64,000 bases of DNA from Erodium maritimum (lineage: Eukaryota; Streptophyta; Magnoliopsida; Geraniales; Geraniaceae), in contig OY997592.1 of NCBI GenBank assembly GCA_963921825.1, forward strand, positions 20,339,432-20,403,431. The letters run 5' to 3'. A model generated the notes under the pieces. The model worked only from the letters and a program-made list of their open reading frames with translations, ran no database searches and was not told the origin of the DNA. Both the position numbers and the translations under genes were made by a program. The first letter of the stretch is position 1. Every line of letters begins with the position of its first letter. This document shows, piece after piece, positions 21,566 to 32,655 of this stretch.

Positions 21566-21871
21566 AAATAAAATCGTTTTTTTATTATAAATTCAGTTTT
21601 TATTTTCAAAAATTCAAATTTTAATTTAAAAAATACATAAAAATCATTTTTTAAATACATAAAAAAGCATGTGAGATTTTGGAACATACTATATCCTCTT
21701 CATGGTTGCTATGATAATTCGAAGGACTACTAAAGAAAAGCAGGACTAGACTTTTAAGCCAAGAGAAGCTCTCAATCAACCGTGTTTGTGGACATGGTAA
21801 GAGTGGAATGTTCTTACCTTGTTGTGGACAGGGTGATAGTGATTTCACAGACTTGCCCGGTTCGGTGGCTG

Positions 21872-21953
21872 ACAGAAGAAGAAGAAGAAGAAGAAGAAGA
21901 AGAAGAAGAAGAAGAAGAAGAAGAAGAAGAAGAAGAAGAAGAAGAAGAAGAGA
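21872..21953. repeat. (AGA)n microsatellite, about 27 repeats
   Basis: An uninterrupted run of gaa/aga trinucleotides. It creates long artificial poly-serine and poly-phenylalanine frames on the minus strand that should not be annotated. Confidence 0.98.
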
Positions 21954-21959
21954 TACAAT

Positions 21960-22670
21960 GAATATGTGAAATGTGAAGAACTATATAAGTATGAACCAAA
22001 TAAATAGACGTTAAGGGTGCTCACCAACCGGCAAGCCTCAGTATGAGGGACATGATACCAAACTCGGCACCAGTAGTAGCTGGGGCGGACGGATTTTGAG
22101 GGCCGGGTGGGTGGACGGTTCTTCTGGTATCACCATCAAGCTTTCTTCTTTAAGTTATATGTAGAGAACTTCAAAGAAATAAAGAGAAAGAAATGGAGAA
22201 GAAGAAGGAAGAAGTACGAGAAAATAAGGAAGAAGATGTTGAAGAAGGTTGAGAAAATGGGTGGATTCATTAATTTTCTACAACAATGAAAAGAAAAGGT
22301 ATAATGTATGTGTAAGTGTGTGGTCAAATCATATTAAGTGTTGGAAAGAGGGTTAAAAGAAACCCAAAGATATAGTCTAATATCTGATGGACAAAACACA
22401 ATAGATGGCTTGGCCTAAATAAATTTAGTGTCAAAAATTAAATTTCAAAGTAATGAAGAAAAAAATATAGTAAGTTGAGTTGAAAAGAGAGGCATGTGGT
22501 TGGGTTGAAAAGAGAGACATGTGGCTGAAACCGGATGAAACTGAAAAATTGATTAAATAGATGTAAAGCTATTGGCAAATCATCAATGAAATAAAATGAG
22601 CAAGTTGGGTTGACCATTGGAAAGAAAGCAAGTAATGATTACTTATGAATTTTTTTTTATAAACAAATAT
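21960..22670. other. Unassigned stretch between microsatellite and MITE
   Basis: 22000-22140 is GC-richer with ggcggacggattttgagggc and similar phrases. 22140-22240 is purine-rich (aagaag, agaaag). The rest is AT-rich. I recognise no gene or repeat family. Confidence 0.3.
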
Positions 22671-22679
22671 TTAAATGAA

Positions 22680-23158
22680 GGGTTAAATATCAAAACTTAC
22701 TCTTAAGTATTGGTCACGAACACTATACTACCCACGTTTTCAAAATGAACATTACACTACCCTTAAGTATTGGTCACGCAATTTTGTTAGTAAAAATGGA
22801 CGGAATTTTCCATTCCGTTAGTCATATGACCTCACGTGTCATATAATGGATGGTAAAATGACGTTTCCCCTTAATTATATGACCTCTACACATTTTATAA
22901 GGAACATTACCATTGTACCATCGTTATTGTTCCTTATAAAATGTATAGAGGTCTAACACTTAAGGGCAAAAAAACGTCATTTTACCATCCATTATATAAC
23001 ACTTGAGATCATATGACTAACGGAATGGAAAATTCCGTCCATTTTTACTAACAAAATCGCGTGACCAATACTTAAGGGTAGTGTAGTGTTCATTTTGAAA
23101 ACGTGGGTAGCGTAGTGTTCGTGACCAATACTTAAGAGTAAGTTTCAATATTTAACCC
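22680..23158. mobile_element. Palindromic MITE of Mutator type with 9-bp target duplication
   Basis: The element starts GGGTTAAATATC and ends ATATTTAACCC. Its arms of roughly 225 bp are near-perfect reverse complements meeting around 22915 (tttataaggaaca / tgttccttataaa). Direct repeats TTAAATGAA lie at 22671-22679 and 23159-23167. Nine-base duplications point to the Mutator superfamily. Transcribed, it would form a hairpin about 480 nt long. Confidence 0.9.
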
Positions 23159-23799
23159 TTAAATGAATTTAGAATTGTTTGATTAAAACTATGTTTCTGT
23201 ATATTAAAACTATGAGTTTTTTTATAAACAAATATTTAAATGATTACCTATTTTGATTAAAATTGCATGTGGTACATGGTTGAAAGAGACGAACGTTTTT
23301 TTGGGGGTTGTAGACGATTATCATGTCAACTGGTATAAGTAAGCTGGTTATTGGAAAAGAACGATGATGGGATCAATATATACAAATATTCCAATAAATC
23401 ACAAAGTGCAAGCCGTTTAATTTACGTATAATATGTTATATGTAATATAAGATTTATAAATTCATTCCTTTGGTTATCAATCTATATCCACGGTTCATTT
23501 TAGGATCATTTTTTAAGTCTAAATAATAGATGAAGGCTAATTGGGTTAAGTTAGAGCATGTACAATGGTTAGACAATGCGCAGTGTCAATGAGCAGTGTC
23601 AGGGAGTGCTTTTTGGCTTCCTGACACTGCTCCTCCAATGGTAGTGTCAGGAGCAGTGTCTACACAGTTTCAGTAAATTAAAAAAACACCCCACATTTAA
23701 ATACTACTTTTATTTCAAACCACAAACATATTACATAATATTTTAAACGCTAGTGCATATTTAGATTATTTAAAACATAATTATTAAAATAAGATTAAA

Positions 23800-24198
23800 C
23801 TAATTCCTAATGGTACTAATATGTAAATGCCACATCGCATCGTCTTTGAGCATCTCCCACACAGGACGTTTTGTCCACTGCCTGTGTCGGCCTTCATAAT
23901 CAGAAACGGCTGCGGCATATATTTCGTCTTCAGTTGCCCCTTTCCTAGGGTCGGCCAATTTTTCCCGGTAGATTTTATCAAACCACTTGCACTTCTTGCT
24001 CATCTTCTGGAAGTGGTCCTTGACTTGCTTCTCCGTCCGTTGTGGCCAGGTATCGTCCCCGGTGTCAACGTAAGAAACGTTTAGTACATGCCAATACTGG
24101 CACCCGTGCTGGTAATGGGTGAGCCAATTGACCACCAAATGCATTTCCTCCTCGGCGGACCAAAGAGGCCCGGTTGCCCAGTTAGATGGACCAGACAT
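23800..24198 (-). CDS. Short Harbinger ORF1-like SANT protein (132 aa)
   Basis: Role in the family: ORF1 proteins bind DNA and help the Harbinger transposase reach the nucleus and act; that function is inferred here. The open frame runs 132 residues from MSGPSNWATG. WSAEEEMHLVVNWL starts a SANT/trihelix-like helix, followed by RTEKQVKDHFQKMSKK and then WEMLKDDAMWHL, the order seen in ORF1 and NAM-associated proteins. It lacks the Q/P-rich N-terminal tail of its neighbour at 24788. A TATA-like tataaata (minus strand, about 24288-24295) lies about 90 bp upstream of the ATG. It sits downstream of, and in the same direction as, the longer ORF1 gene. No stop or frameshift is seen. Confidence 0.7.
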   Translation of the reverse strand: MSGPSNWATGPLWSAEEEMHLVVNWLTHYQHGCQYWHVLNVSYVDTGDDTWPQRTEKQVKDHFQKMSKKCKWFDKIYREKLADPRKGATEDEIYAAAVSDYEGRHRQWTKRPVWEMLKDDAMWHLHISTIRN

Positions 24199-24787
24199 AT
24201 CGACTTGAGAGAAAATGAGAGAGTTTGAGAGAATTTGTGAGAGAAAGAGTTTGAGAGGTGTGAGAAAGTGAGGGAGTGGTGATGGGTATTTATAGGAGAG
24301 GGAGGGGTCGGCGCGGCTACCACGACCCTAGGGTTACTATTTCAAATAGTAACCTTAGCACGCTCACCGAGGCTCCGAGAATCCGATAAACTTTGTTTTT
24401 TAATTTAAATAAAACACAAAGTACATTAAGAAAACAACTAGATTAAAACTTTTATTACATAGATTAAAAACTAAAAATAAATTGAAGCCTTGCCTAACCC
24501 AAGAACTCCAAATGCTTCCCGAGGCTTTGAAGGAGAGAGGCACGAGCCGCCTTTTCATCCGCGCCCATGTTGGTGGTGTCTTGGCGAAGAACTGTGTTCA
24601 AGGTGTCCATGACCTCCTTCTGCATCGTCCTTCGGATGTCTAACTGTGTCTATTTCCTTTGGACAAGAGAGTCGAGGAACTGCATTTGCTTGGGAGGTAG
24701 CCCAGACGCCGACTGGGAGGATTGGCCTTTTCCTCTAGCCTTGGCCTTGGCTCTTTTCTTCCCGATCGGACGCTCCTCAGTGGTAAA

Positions 24788-25585
24788 CTAGTTCAACTCG
24801 TGGTCGAAATCGTCTCCACAAGTGCGAGACTCGTCCATCCTTGTCCGCTTGCTTCCTTCACTTTCGGCGTCAAGGTTGAGGTCGAGGTCGGGGATGTCAC
24901 ATTCTGGAACCTTTTTGGTCGAAAACTTCGGTTGCCCCCTCACGATCTGCCACATATGCTTGAATTTGAACATGTGGCCTTCCTCATCAAGGAACGCCTG
25001 GTCAGCGCTTGCCAACACGTCAACCTCGTTCCTCCCGCTTGTCAGCATGTTCTCAAAGTTGGTGTACATCTCCTCGTACTTGCTGATGAAGCCTTTAACC
25101 TTATGCCAATGGTCCTTGCAAGCCATCCACGCCCGAGGTGGGTCCGTTGCCGGTCTGACTAACTCGTACTCGGCATGTACCTTTTGCCAGTACTGGTCAT
25201 TCTTCTGGTTCTTCCCGTTGATGGGGTCGAGCGAATTGTTCAGCCACGCACGTGCCAATCTGACCTCCTCCCCGTTGGTCCACTTCGGTCGCGGAGGTAC
25301 TCTCGGGCCCGATGAATATGCAGCCGCCTTCCCCTTCCTCTTCCTCGATTGCGTCGGAGCAGATTGACAAGGTTGAGTGGCCGGAACGAATTGGGAAGGT
25401 TGCACTTGCGACTCTTGCCATTGGGTGGGCGAGGTGTATGGAGGAAGCGGCGTTGAGTAACCCGATTGGAGGAGTTGGGAATACGACGAGTAGTTGTCCA
25501 TGAAGTCCTCTTCGGTGTGTTGAGAATCGGCGTCTTCGTCATTCAAGGACTCTGCAAGGGAATGGAGGGCTCGATTCTCGTCCAT
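24788..25585 (-). CDS. Harbinger ORF1-like Myb/SANT protein (265 aa)
   Basis: Likely the DNA-binding accessory protein of a Harbinger transposon (family knowledge), nuclear. From the ATG at 25585 the frame gives 265 residues: an acidic N-terminus (MDENRALHSLAESLNDEDAD), a Q/P/S/Y-rich linker, a basic patch QSRKRKGKAA that may be a nuclear signal, then PRPKWTNGEEVRLARAWLN opening the SANT-like core. It continues with WMACKDHWHKVKGFISKYEE and ends with an acidic tail (DIPDLDLNLDAESEG, then KRTRMDE). The open frame extends upstream to 25831, but the 25585 start fits the domain layout and lies about 110 bp below a tataaata on the minus strand near 25690. No disruption is visible, unlike the copy in element B. 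Confidence 0.75.
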   Translation of the reverse strand: MDENRALHSLAESLNDEDADSQHTEEDFMDNYSSYSQLLQSGYSTPLPPYTSPTQWQESQVQPSQFVPATQPCQSAPTQSRKRKGKAAAYSSGPRVPPRPKWTNGEEVRLARAWLNNSLDPINGKNQKNDQYWQKVHAEYELVRPATDPPRAWMACKDHWHKVKGFISKYEEMYTNFENMLTSGRNEVDVLASADQAFLDEEGHMFKFKHMWQIVRGQPKFSTKKVPECDIPDLDLNLDAESEGSKRTRMDESRTCGDDFDHELN

Positions 25586-25921
25586 TGCGAGTGTAGGAAA
25601 AAAAAATTGGAGAGAATTTGATGAGGAATGGAGGAATGAAAGCTTGAAACAAGTGAAGAGGGGGTAAAATTTGATTTGGGGTGAATCTGTATTTATACAT
25701 AAATTTAGGGTTTTTTCTGAGTCGACGTCGCCACGTGTCGGGTCGTGACTGGCCAACCGACTAGCTGTTGGCGTCTGGCACGACAAGACGACTCGTTGCT
25801 GGAACCAGCCACGACCCGCTGACATGACCACCTGACACGACGAGCCGTGCCAGCGCGTCGTGTCAACGCCGTGTCTACGGCTGACACGACCTACAACAAC
25901 GACCTGTTGGAGGTGCTCTTA

Positions 25922-26538
25922 GTGTAACTATGAGCTCAATTAACCCATTACAAGTATACATACACGTTTTGCTAATTTTGCAAACATCAACTACAAACTA
26001 TAATAATTCCAATCCAACTATCAATTTCACAAACTTATTTGTCTAACAAAATTTCTTTAATCATAATCGATCCATTTCAAAGCCTTATTAGTTTTGGCAT
26101 CACCATTTGAAATAATGGCTAATGATAACCTTGTTTACATAAAGTAAAATAAGGTTAACCATTTCTCTCTTTTCCGTCATATTTCTGATGATGGAAAATG
26201 GCAGTAACAGATTCATCCAAGATCAACTCGACTACATAGTTTCTTGAAAATGTAGGAAGAACCATTAAGCAAGCGATAATCCTGAACCCAAACACAATCA
26301 CCCTCAGGACTAATTACTTTCATAACCTTGTTAGCAAATATCTTATTTGCACAAACAGAGACATGCTAGAGCAATTCAAGAAAGTTTACACATGATCCTA
26401 AAGCCATATTAGGTTGTCCAATAGTTCAATTTTAAAAAGAAATGTGAGCATTCAGAATCATTGATTCAACTATTTAAACCCCATAACAGGAACTGGTAGT
26501 AAGCAAATCATGTTTTAAATATGATAAAAATAACTTAC
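25922..26538 (-). other. Unassigned stretch with a coding-like trace
   Basis: On the minus strand 26220-26380 reads FANKVMKVISPEGDCVWVQD and then YRLLNGSSYIFKKLCS, bounded by stops. I do not recognise a family. It lies downstream of the BUBR1-like remnant on the same strand but does not match the next part expected of that protein. Confidence 0.3.
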
Positions 26539-28612
26539 ATATTCCAATCACACTTTGAGGTAACAAAGATCGTCCTTGTAGCGTTCTGAATTCCAGAGAG
26601 TGCACACATTGTTCATAGATGACAACCAAACCCGAGGAGTCTCCACCCGGGGGAAATTACTCCTGAACCCATTGAATGTGCATTCGACATTGAAAAAAGT
26701 TGCTAAAAGTTACTTCAGAGTTATCACTCCACATTAAATAAAAATTAACCGAATTGTTGTGTACCAACACGAAGTTAATTTGGGACATGCTATTGAAGTT
26801 GACAGAGAACATTAGTGAACATAAAGGAACCATGTATTGGAAACACAAAGGAAATAAAGAAAACGAATTTACCAGCAAAACTCTTAAAAGCAATAGATAA
26901 CAAATTACAAAACTTTAGTATTCGGGTATCAAGTGTACAACAAAATAGCTAAACAGCTACAACACGATCTCGCATAAGTTGTATTGTATGTTAAAAAAAC
27001 TGGAAAGAAAAAGTATATTGACCGTCAGATAACTTTAATTGGCTACTATGATGATGAGAAAATCATATTTGTCTAATTTTAGCTAGAGTAGACCTACATC
27101 ACATCAAAACCTTGTTTGGTTTTTAATTAATTAGAAACCCCTATATACTCTGTACTCCTTGCCAAGATGCCGATTTTACTTTCTAGAAAGCAAAATGAGT
27201 AAATTATTTGCTACATCAATCTCTTCGCAACATTTCTTGGAATCACGTGAAGGCTAAATGAATTGTAATTCTCGATCAATATAAAGAAGATACAAAAAGT
27301 AAAAAGACTAAAAAACTCACTCAATCCATGGTTTAAGAGGATCATACCCTTCATACTCATCAACTGCCTCAATCATCTTCTTGAAACTCTCCAAAACAAT
27401 TTCAAAAAATGGAAAATATTTGGGGAAAAAAGATGAAAAAGAAAAACGAAATCGAGAAAAAGACCTTGCTTCTCCAACAATGACTTCCTGAGTTGGTTGT
27501 TCGTCTAGGGTAGGGGTGGGCATGGCCGGTTAACCAGCACCATAGGCCTTATCCCCCACCGGAATTGGGACTTCCGGTGATCGATTTTTCACCACCGAAG
27601 TCGGCACCGAAACAGGCGACACAAGTATTAGCCGGCTGGCATTATCAACCGACGATACCGGTTTTTAACCATAGAACCAAGTCCATTGGGCTTATTAGTG
27701 GGCCTTCAAATACAGGTCAAACTTTTAAAACAGAATATAGATGAATAAACAAAACAAAATTAAAAAATAAAAACATCTAGCAAAACATGACTTGGATCTC
27801 AGTTCTCCATCACCGATCCAAAATCTGAAATAAATAAACGAAAATTCGGAAATTTAAAATAAAGCAAAATATCAGATCTTACGAACTAAGTAAGAACTAA
27901 CATGCATAAGATGATAGGTGTTCCAAGTTCAAACCCTATGAAGAGATAAAACCCAGAGAGATGGAGGAGAGAAAAGAAAGGAAAGTAAATCAGGAAAAAA
28001 AAAATGAAAAACATAATATATCTAAATAATAAACAATACATGAAATAATAAAAGAAAACATAGATGGAGATGTAGAGGAGAGGGGCGGCTTGATTTGGGT
28101 TGTGAAGAACAAAGAACATTGGAAGTGAAGAAGACATGTTTGTGTATGTGTCGTGTGTGTGGTGTGGTGGGTGTGAAGTGAGAGAACTGTGAGGTAAATA
28201 CATATGTATAGGAGAGTGAAAGATTAGGGTTAACTGGTTAAGTTTGTTGGGGTTAGGCTTTATCAGAGATGGGCTTCTCCATGAACAGGCTATGTAATTA
28301 ATGAAAGATTGTGGGCTAAAATATTGGACTGGGGGTTTAAGGTGAAGGTCCGCCGGTCGGTTTTCTGGCCGATTTTTTAACAGAAAACCGGACACCACCG
28401 AATATCTCGCCGGTTCAGTGATTTTTTTACCGGCCCCAGCGCCGGAACCGCCGATTCCTGTGATTCCGGTGACGGTTCCGGCCAGTAGCGGGCGATTTCG
28501 GTGAAAACGGTTATTCTTGCCCACCCTTAGTCTAGGGCATCACTTAAGAAGCCAATTTTGCGAACTCGAAGGCCTCACGTCCTCTTTGAACAGCTCCTTA
28601 TCCTGTGTAATA
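26539..28612 (-). pseudogene. BUBR1/Mad3-like spindle-checkpoint gene remnant
   Basis: Fragments of the Mad3/BUB1 N-terminal region follow in order on the minus strand: ELFKEDVRP (28530-28612), MIEAVDEYEGYDPLKPWIE (about 27320-27380), IQWVQE (26660s), FPPGGDSSGLVVIYEQCV and RYKDDLCYLKV (26539-26660). In intact plants this region reads close to EYEGDDPL..WI.CIKWVQE.FPPGG and binds checkpoint partners at kinetochores. Here there is a small insertion before IQWVQE, a stop after it, a frameshift after EQCV, and a stop where LKVWLEY is expected. The kinase-like or KEN-box remainder is absent. Some exon edges keep splice signals (CAG before the 28612 exon, GTAAGT at 26538). A hAT element splits it. 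It is an old, dead duplicate. Confidence 0.75.
27511..28529. mobile_element. Non-autonomous hAT element inserted in the BUBR1-like remnant
   Basis: The ends TAGGGGTGGGCAT (left) and, by reverse complement, TAAGGGTGGGCAA (right) are typical hAT termini. The eight bases GTCTAGGG at 27503-27510 recur at 28530-28537, a perfect hAT-type duplication. Sub-terminal regions are rich in CCGG. The 1019-bp interior has a long open frame on the minus strand but no hAT transposase motif, so it is not called as a gene. Confidence 0.9.
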
Positions 28613-28619
28613 TTACCTA

Positions 28620-29584
28620 AAATAGAAAATAAACGAAAAATTCCTCCAGTTTAATCAAAGTGGCCACGAGTAAAATCACAAGGCTTATTTTATTTTCTTC
28701 TATTTTGGTGTTCTCATCAATCTATGCTAGAAAAAGCAAATCCAAAATCACCAGCAAAACATCAAACATCAAACAATTAACACAAAATGAAACAAGCAAT
28801 TTTCAAGGCTCTTTTCAAAGATAAAGCAGTAAGTTGTAGGGTCTGCTCAAGGATGCCACAAACATCAAACAATATCACAAAATGAAATAAGCATTTTTCA
28901 ACACAAATTCTCGATTATATATATGTTAAAAGCATGAAATTTTTTTACAATACAATTACTATTATCCATCAAAAATCTCAATCATGAACCACTACCTCTC
29001 ATTAACATCCTAAAACCCATAAAATCAAACAAAAACATAACAAATAAAATCGATTAAAGAAACACACCAGATTAAATTGGAAATCAATGAATCTGAAATG
29101 AACTTGGCACGCGATAGAAAATTCGCATTTTTCTACCATTTTATTGAATGTGTTTCCTTAAAATTGTGGTGATGCAAAAAGCAGCAAAAAATTTAATTGC
29201 GTCTATCAGTTTGTACTCATCAAGATGAGCATCACAACGAGCTTATACTGCAATTCTAATATAGGTGATGGTCTTAATATTGAAGCCCAAAATTCCGCTC
29301 GAGTGCTAATGACCCCATACTAATCACTACATCAGAAAAAACAAAAGAAACATGTCATCATTAATAAAACAAAGCAATGATCTTAAGGCAATGCATCCCA
29401 CAATTATATACAAATTTTGTTAGTGCACATAACTTATATCATGACTGCATAAAACTCCCCAACCTTAAATTCTCGCTCCTGAACCATTTCTTCTTCCCAC
29501 TTCATCACGAAAACAGAAAAATAGGATCAAATGCAAGTAACTCAATCATTGGTTCAGCTTTTCGTTTCTCTTTAATAGTTACTA
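28620..29584. other. AT-rich intergenic stretch, nothing recognised
   Basis: No coding pattern, repeat ends or RNA gene is seen. A short phrase is duplicated (acatcaaacaat...cacaaaatgaa) at about 28763-28793 and 28861-28888. Confidence 0.4.
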
Positions 29585-30300
29585 CTTTTTTTTATCAACG
29601 AAAAATACGATTTTATTTCAAGAGTGTGCTGCCAATGAAGGTGTAGAAGAGTTTACATGAGTTGTAATATTCTTAAAGAAAGATAAAGGGTCATTCTTCC
29701 AAAGGAAGAAAACCGATGGCTTGATCAAAGTATTCTCGGTCAGGAGAAGCGAGAAGCTTAGGTGCTTGGTTTTTTCGAAGATCAACGAGACCGGTTCAAT
29801 GACTCTTGTGAAGACCGCAGCATTACAAGAGAGCCAAAGGAACCAAAGGCCTATGAAGTATAACGAACCCATTGTTTCTTCAGGGGGCTTCGATGAATGA
29901 GGCCGGACCATTGTACGATCAAGTCTTGGGCAGCATTAGGTAAGAAAACCTGCACTTTCCACCAAGAAAGGATAAGCGCCCATAAATCTGAGGCTCTTGG
30001 ACAGCTCCAGAAAATGTGGAAGTAATCCTCAAAAATACAGGGGCAAAATTGACACATCGAGTCAGCTAGCGAGATAGAGATCCCCCGCTCTTCAAGGAAT
30101 AATTTAGAGGGAACTGCATCTAAAGCAATCAGCCAGCCAAGAAGAGCTATTTTCTAGGGGAGCTTAGCCTTCCAAAGAATCGGAGCCCAGATCGACTTTG
30201 GAGAGAAGGATCCCCGACAAATAGCTAGATAACAATCTTTTACCTTAAAAGAAGCTTGGTTATAACACCATGCTATTTCATCCGGCCTAGGCGACGGTTT
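29585..30300 (-). mobile_element. 5'-truncated L1-type LINE tail with zf-RVT domain
   Basis: On the minus strand CQFCPC, then FHIFWSCP followed by LW, forms the zinc-binding zf-RVT region found at the end of plant LINE reverse transcriptases. It is preceded by a WLIALDAVPSKLFLEERGI-like stretch. The 3' end at about 29589 shows TTGATAAAAAAAA on the minus strand, a usual LINE tail. Stops interrupt the reading frame. No target duplication was found. Confidence 0.8.
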
Positions 30301-30660
30301 CAGTAGATTTAATAAAAAAAATATAGTAAGTTTGTTTATATACACGTATACTTCACTATCTCAGCCTTACATATTTTTTTGCTACATCTTATAACTAATC
30401 CTTAATTACATAAATGGTTCTATATAAACATGTAAAATGTTTTTCTCATATATATGAAACTTGATCCGATATATGACTAATTTGGATTTCTATTACTTGT
30501 AGTATTATGATCTAGGTTTTAAAAATGTGTAGTTCATATATATTCTTAGTAATTAATGAACACTAATAATATATATTAGCGTAATGGTCACGTAGGAACA
30601 TTAAGGAACATTAAAACTAGAAGTTGAAATGGTGAATTTTTTTTAGAGCTTAACAATAAG

Positions 30661-30668
30661 AAATAGAG

Positions 30669-30702
<34 letters not shown>

Positions 30703-30712
30703 AAGAGAGGAG
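30661..30712. repeat. (GA)n microsatellite
   Basis: A run of about 25 ga dinucleotides with two short interruptions. Confidence 0.95.
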
Positions 30713-30931
30713 TGTGCCACATAGACGCCATGTTGGTGTTTGTCTTACCATTATAGTCTTTAGGATTTGATAGTATTTGAGCTTTTTGTTACAACCTTGT
30801 TGTATTGAGGAATAGAGAGTGATTCAAGAACAGATTATGAATGAGATTTGGTATTGTTATCCTTGAGAAACGATTTACAAGTTCTAAGAAATTAAGAACA
30901 TAAATTATACAAATATAATTATTAAGAAAAC

Positions 30932-32655
30932 TGTAAGAACCGCCCCCGGTCGATCCCGGTCGAACCGGTGATTTTTTGGCGAAGTTTGACTTTCGGCCGG
31001 AAAAGTCAATCGGTGACTCCGGGAGTCATTCGAGACCTTTCTGGTACCCAAAAAGCTTAACCGTCGTTACGGTTAGCTTAGTTGGGTCGTTTCCATTCGA
31101 TTGATTGTTTGTGCGAAAAAGTCAAACTCGGGTCAAACTTAGGCCATTTATCGACTAAACCCTAGTTAAATTAAAGGTGCTGGATTTTATTAAGGGAAAG
31201 GTGGCCCCCACTAGGACACTTATCCATAGTGGCTTGGAGGAGAAGAAATGAGTCTCTAAAGACCCATTTACCCTCTTATTTTGCCAATTTGGAATGAAAG
31301 GAGCAAGGGGCAAAATGGGTAACTCAACTATAGGTTAAAGGGACCTTTTGGAAGAGCATTTAAGCTCATTTCTTGTGCTGGCCGAAAATTGCAAGGGAGA
31401 GAGAGAGAGCTTGGGAGCCTCATTGCTTGGAGAAGAAGACATTGAAGAAAGGAGACAACTTCAAGGGATTTTCTTCACCAAAACTTGCCAAAACACCTTC
31501 TTCTTCATCCCCTCTTCATCCTCAAGGTAAGTAACCTCTTAAATTCCACTTTCAATTAATTTAAAGTTATGGGTTTCCTTGGTTTTTGCTTGAACTAGAT
31601 AGGTTTTGATTCCAATTTGATTAGATGATTGTTTAGTGAAGTAGTGGTGGAGGTTTTGGTTAGAATTGAGTTGTTTGTTGTTGTTTGGAGGAAACCCATT
31701 ATGGGTATTGAAGTTTGAGGGTTTTGGTGACTGATTTTGAGGTTTAATGATGGTAAAATTGGAGTTTTTGAGGTAGTTTTTTTCGTAGAAACGAAGTTGG
31801 GGAAGAAGGTGCTTGAGCCTGCCCAGTTTTGGCACGGAGAGGGCTTGGTTCCGGCCCTCTGAGCGGCACGGAAAGGGCTCGGTGCCGTCCCTCTGAGCGG
31901 CACGGTCCGAGCCTGGTGCCGGGCCTATGAGGGGCACTGTGCGGATCTGATTCCGGGCCTCTGAGGGGCACGGTCCGGGCCGGTTTCCAGAATTGTGGGC
32001 TGCCCGAATTGGGGCTAGTTCGGGCCCAACTTACCTTTTGGCCCAAGTATTTGTAATTAGGGTTAATTTAGGTAGTTCACTTTAAAACCGTATTTGTTCG
32101 TTTATTAATTATAGTATTAATTTATGTTCTTAGACCTTATTCTCGAGCTCGGAGGAAGAGACTTCTAGGTGCTCGGTTGGTTAAGCGTTTGGAGAACTTG
32201 AGGTAGGGAAGAGTAGTAAATTTCCGCTTTTAATTAAGAAATGATAATAGTATGCATATAGGATAATAATAACCGGAAGAGTCTTAGTTGGCATATAGGA
32301 TGTGATTCACTAGATTAATCGCTTTCAATTATGGGAATTGTCGTGCTGTAGAATGGCCATATCGAGCCTTAGGATTGGTTGTGTTTGTGTGTGATTATGA
32401 TTAATAGTCCTCAAATGTCGATGCATGTTCCGTTTTTTGGTTAAAATGAGAAGCATATTAATTAGATGAATTATGATGATTGTGATATAAATGTTGCTTT
32501 GTGACATGATTGGTTGAGTGATTTTGTTGAATGTAATATGATTGTACCTTGTGATATGATCGGGTGAATGATAGACCTATGGGACGTGTTAGGTAAGTCG
32601 TGCCGGTAAGCTTGGTTGATAACATGATTTCGGTGTATTGTGTTTTGTTTGCTAT
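30932..32655 (+). mobile_element. Partial LTR of the long-LTR family, plus orientation (fossil)
   Basis: Opens TGTAAGAACCGCCCCCGG exactly at the edge of the broken gypsy LTR. It carries the family's GC-rich units (31830-31990) and the atagtattaatttatg and tattctcgagctcgg phrases seen in the copy at 671-3424. It stops near 32655 without the GGGGCGTGACA end. Confidence 0.75.

Larger units (their letters stand above)
23554..25918 (-). mobile_element. PIF/Harbinger element C with two ORF1-like genes and no transposase
   Basis: Ends GAGCATGTACAATGG (left) and, by reverse complement, GAGCACCTCCAACAGG (right) are flanked by TTA at 23551-23553 and 25919-25921. Inside lie two open genes on the minus strand, each with its own TATA box. 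Neither has DDE transposase motifs, so the element would need a transposase supplied from elsewhere. It is 2365 bp long. Confidence 0.8.

Noticed and set aside
21814-22027. Poly-serine and poly-phenylalanine frames
   Set aside because: Produced by the (AGA)n microsatellite.
24300-24420. Internal Harbinger termini that would split element C into two
   Set aside because: No GAGCA/TTA pair was found between the two genes, so it is treated as one element.
27886-28524. 212-codon frame on the minus strand
   Set aside because: It lies inside the hAT element, has no transposase motifs and includes the element's terminal repeats.
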